From the NCBI GenBank assembly GCA_022453515.1, contig JAJNNY010000002.1, positions 682,001 to 746,000 on the forward strand: a stretch of DNA of 64,000 nucleotides, given 5' to 3'. Origin of the DNA: Astrocystis sublimbata (taxonomy: Eukaryota > Ascomycota > Sordariomycetes > Xylariales > Xylariaceae). The position numbers and the translations under genes are program-made. Under the pieces are notes generated by a model. The model saw nothing but the letters and a program-made list of their open reading frames with translations. It had not been told where the DNA came from and did not search any database. Positions 62,082 through 64,000 of the stretch are shown here, piece by piece (within the stretch, counting starts at the first letter, position 1; the number at the start of each line of letters is the position of its first letter).

Positions 62082-63537
62082 TTAATCTGAGAGCTTCTCG
62101 AAGCATTCGGCTAGGCTTCGGACACCGAGCAACACCGCCTCGTCCGGTCCTAGGCCTGGCGTCCAGTCGGCATGTGCGAAGTCTATCATCTTCAGAGTGT
62201 ATATATGCGGAAAACTTGACATCTCGTCGAAGTCCTCATCGTCGTCGGCCTCCTCCCCTGCTTCGTTACCAAATGTGACAGATTCCGCCACGAACCTGAG
62301 CTCCTCATCGTCCATGCCGATACCGCTATCCACCCTAAGGTTAGCACTGACGGCACGCGGTGCGCTTCTCTTCGTCACCGACTCAACGACCTCGGCCTCC
62401 ATTGCAGCCTCTTCGGCCTTCGCCTCTTCGATAGCAGCTCGCAGCGCGGGCCCATCTCCCTCAAAAACGAAAAGTAGACTGGAAGAGTACATGCGACTCT
62501 CTTCGTTTTGTAGTATTTCCTCGACCCGCCGGAGGTCTCTGGCGAACAATCCTGCCACCAACTTTCCCAAGTCCTCATCAATACCGGCGGCCTCATTGAA
62601 AATGAACAGCTTGAGCGACTCGGCCAGGTTTGCGTCGTTCACGTCATCGCGGCCCCAGAACTTGTCGTATACCATGAAGCCCTCCTCGTTCGGCCCCGTC
62701 ACGTTCGCAGAAGGCTCTTGCACTCCACCGGATTTTGTGTATGTGGGGTGCGTGCCCTTGTATACTTGCATGCCGGCGATACGGTAGCCGAAGTTCTTGT
62801 GCGTTGTACTCTCTGTAATCTTATCGAAGCGCTCTCTCTTCTCCGGCTTCGCATCTTTTGACCACAGCTGCTGGCCCATCTTGGTGTCCATGATATTCGG
62901 CTTCTTGAAGCCATAGGAGGCGTTCAGAAGAGCAATGGCACGGTCTGTCTTGATGGGCCCTGTTCTAGCCTCGGGCCGCTTGCCGTCTGTCGCAGGCTCT
63001 TTGCTGGATGTACTGGGGGCCACAAGCGGTTGTTGTGCATCGGAATGCCCAGCGGCGGCCGGGGCCATGCCCGGATCTAGGTGCGACATCAATTCGTCCT
63101 TGAGTCCCTTGGGGATCTCGGCATGGTCGATCAGATCTGGAAGCTGTTGATGTATCGAGGCAGCGGTGCTGGTGTTGAGAAGGGCGAGGCTGCCGCAAAA
63201 GACAGGCATCAGCTCGGCGAACTCGGGGTGAAACTTGGCGGATTCGTAGAAGTCCACCTCGGCCTGGGTGCAGGGCTTGACGAATAGCTCGCCGTCAGCG
63301 TCACACATTGTGCCGTCACTGAGGTAGAGTTCCTGGTCAGCGGTGGAGCCTGGATGACTTGGGTGCAAAAGCAACTAACTGGCCAGCAACAGCATGCTTA
63401 TAACCGATCAGGTCTTGATGTTTTGGGACATCTTTAGGTTTAGCCGGAGCAGTCTTGACTCGCTTCAGCTCGCGTATCTCTGATGTGGCTGGCATAGCTG
63501 TCTGTGTTGAAAGGGACCTCTTCAAGCAGGCGGCCAT
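62082..63537 (-). CDS. Inositol polyphosphate multikinase (Arg82/Ipk2-type)
   Basis: Two exons: 63380-63537 and 62082-63318, separated by a 61-nt intron (GTTAGT to CCTCAG with a CTGACC branch point). Splicing gives YKHAVAGHDGTMCDADGELF followed by VKPCTQAEVDFYES, exactly the IPK N-terminal consensus. The product is 464 residues. The inositol-binding signature PNIMDTKMG (PxxxDxKxG, about 193-201) is present, as are the SSSLLFVFEGDG segment and the metal-binding IDFAHA near the C-terminus. An acidic loop (EEADDDEDFDE) precedes it. The kinase phosphorylates IP3 and IP4 towards IP5; in yeast Arg82 also acts with the ArgR-Mcm1 complex and links phosphate and nitrogen signalling in the nucleus. I start at 63537; the upstream in-frame extension would add a hydrophobic stretch and is more likely leader sequence. 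Confidence 0.9.
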
Positions 63538-64000
63538 GTCACCAAGGGACAAGGGAGAAGGGAGAAATAGTAGGGAGACGGAGATGAGGAAGAGAAGAAG
63601 AAGAGCCCGAGGTGGCAGGTGCAAGTCGGATTGGATTATATGACCGAGTCGGATATACCTTCGCTAATCGATGTCAAATGATGAGCGAATGCGGCAAGTG
63701 GGCTGCAGGACACGCTCGCGTCCGGGTGATGACAAGTGCAGAGATGCCGATATAAGGTTCGTCACATGGATCAGGAGAATAGAAAGCTCGTAAAATTCGG
63801 CACTTGGCAGTGGGTGGCAAGACCGAGACCGAGACTCTTAGTTGAAGGGCAGATGTTGTTGAGTTGAGTATTTGATGGACAGAAGCGAAAGTCGAAGGCG
63901 GTTCGCACGGCACTTAAGACTTTCTTTGCATCGCGCTCACGTCCAACGGGCCAGGGAGTGCAGTCCAGGGAGTCCAGGGAGTCCAGGGAGTCCACGGGGC
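63538..64000. other. Right-end intergenic sequence
   Basis: Upstream of the inositol multikinase start. No recognisable gene. It ends in the short tandem repeat listed separately, which the window edge truncates. Confidence 0.5.
63962..63997 (+). repeat. Tandem repeat of AGTCCAGGG, cut by window end
   Basis: Three perfect copies of the 9-nt unit AGTCCAGGG followed by a degenerate fourth. A related CCAGGGAGTG lies just before. True length beyond the window is unknown. Confidence 0.8.

Noticed and set aside
62197..62787. 196-codon plus-strand frame rich in Ser
   Set aside because: Exact antisense of the acidic C-terminal part of the inositol multikinase; Ser runs mirror its Asp/Glu codons.
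63538..63624. Hydrophobic N-terminal extension of the inositol multikinase resembling a signal peptide
   Set aside because: Multikinases are nuclear/cytosolic, and the sequence is pyrimidine-rich leader on the coding strand. The ATG at 63537 gives a normal N-terminus.

Overview
The window is nuclear DNA from a filamentous ascomycete (Pezizomycotina). Sordariomycetes, probably Hypocreales, is my best guess from protein style and gene content; no marker here fixes the species. The evidence is spliced genes with short GT-AG introns of 49-146 nt (one GC-AG), CTRAC-like branch points, monocistronic genes on both strands, long intergenic spaces and typical fungal housekeeping proteins. I found no rRNA, tRNA, transposon or CRISPR array. 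I rebuilt exon junctions by hand wherever reading frame and family conservation allowed, so most intron-containing genes carry explicit exon coordinates.

Layout. 0.6-5.7 kb: a divergent pair, a GMC choline oxidase/dehydrogenase-like flavoenzyme and a BetB-type betaine aldehyde dehydrogenase. Both end in peroxisomal PTS1-like tripeptides (ARL and SKL), which suggests a peroxisomal choline-to-glycine-betaine module. 6.7-9.1 kb: a large uncharacterised fungal protein with a C-terminal domain that looks HicA-like. 9.9-12.3 kb: HAUS6-type augmin subunit. 12.5-19 kb: an accessory-looking stretch with a GA4-desaturase/AsaB-like oxidase, a small charged protein, a secreted LAS (M15-like) metallopeptidase and a GliT-like FAD/disulfide oxidoreductase. 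About 5 kb without a recognisable gene follows. 24-27.7 kb: FNIP/Lst4. 28.3-29.6 kb: histidinol phosphatase. 30.8-33.4 kb: RBM26/27-like RNA-binding protein. 34-35.8 kb: Zrc1/Cot1-type zinc transporter in seven exons. 38.3-39.5 kb: short-chain dehydrogenase. 40.1-45.7 kb: Iml1/DEPDC5. 49.8-51.7 kb: vacuolar Ca2+/H+ exchanger. 53.2-55.2 kb: PTR2-type peptide transporter. 59.7-61.3 kb: Clp1. 62.1-63.5 kb: inositol polyphosphate multikinase (Arg82/Ipk2).

How genes relate. The choline and betaine aldehyde enzymes are the only clear metabolic pair. Several housekeeping genes touch vacuole and nutrient signalling: Lst4 and Iml1 belong to the two GAP complexes acting on the Rag GTPases upstream of TORC1, and the zinc and calcium transporters are vacuolar types. 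Eukaryotic gene order makes functional linkage of these only a possibility. Nearly every intergenic region carries copies of a self-complementary TACCTAGGTA-type motif that I did not notice inside coding exons.
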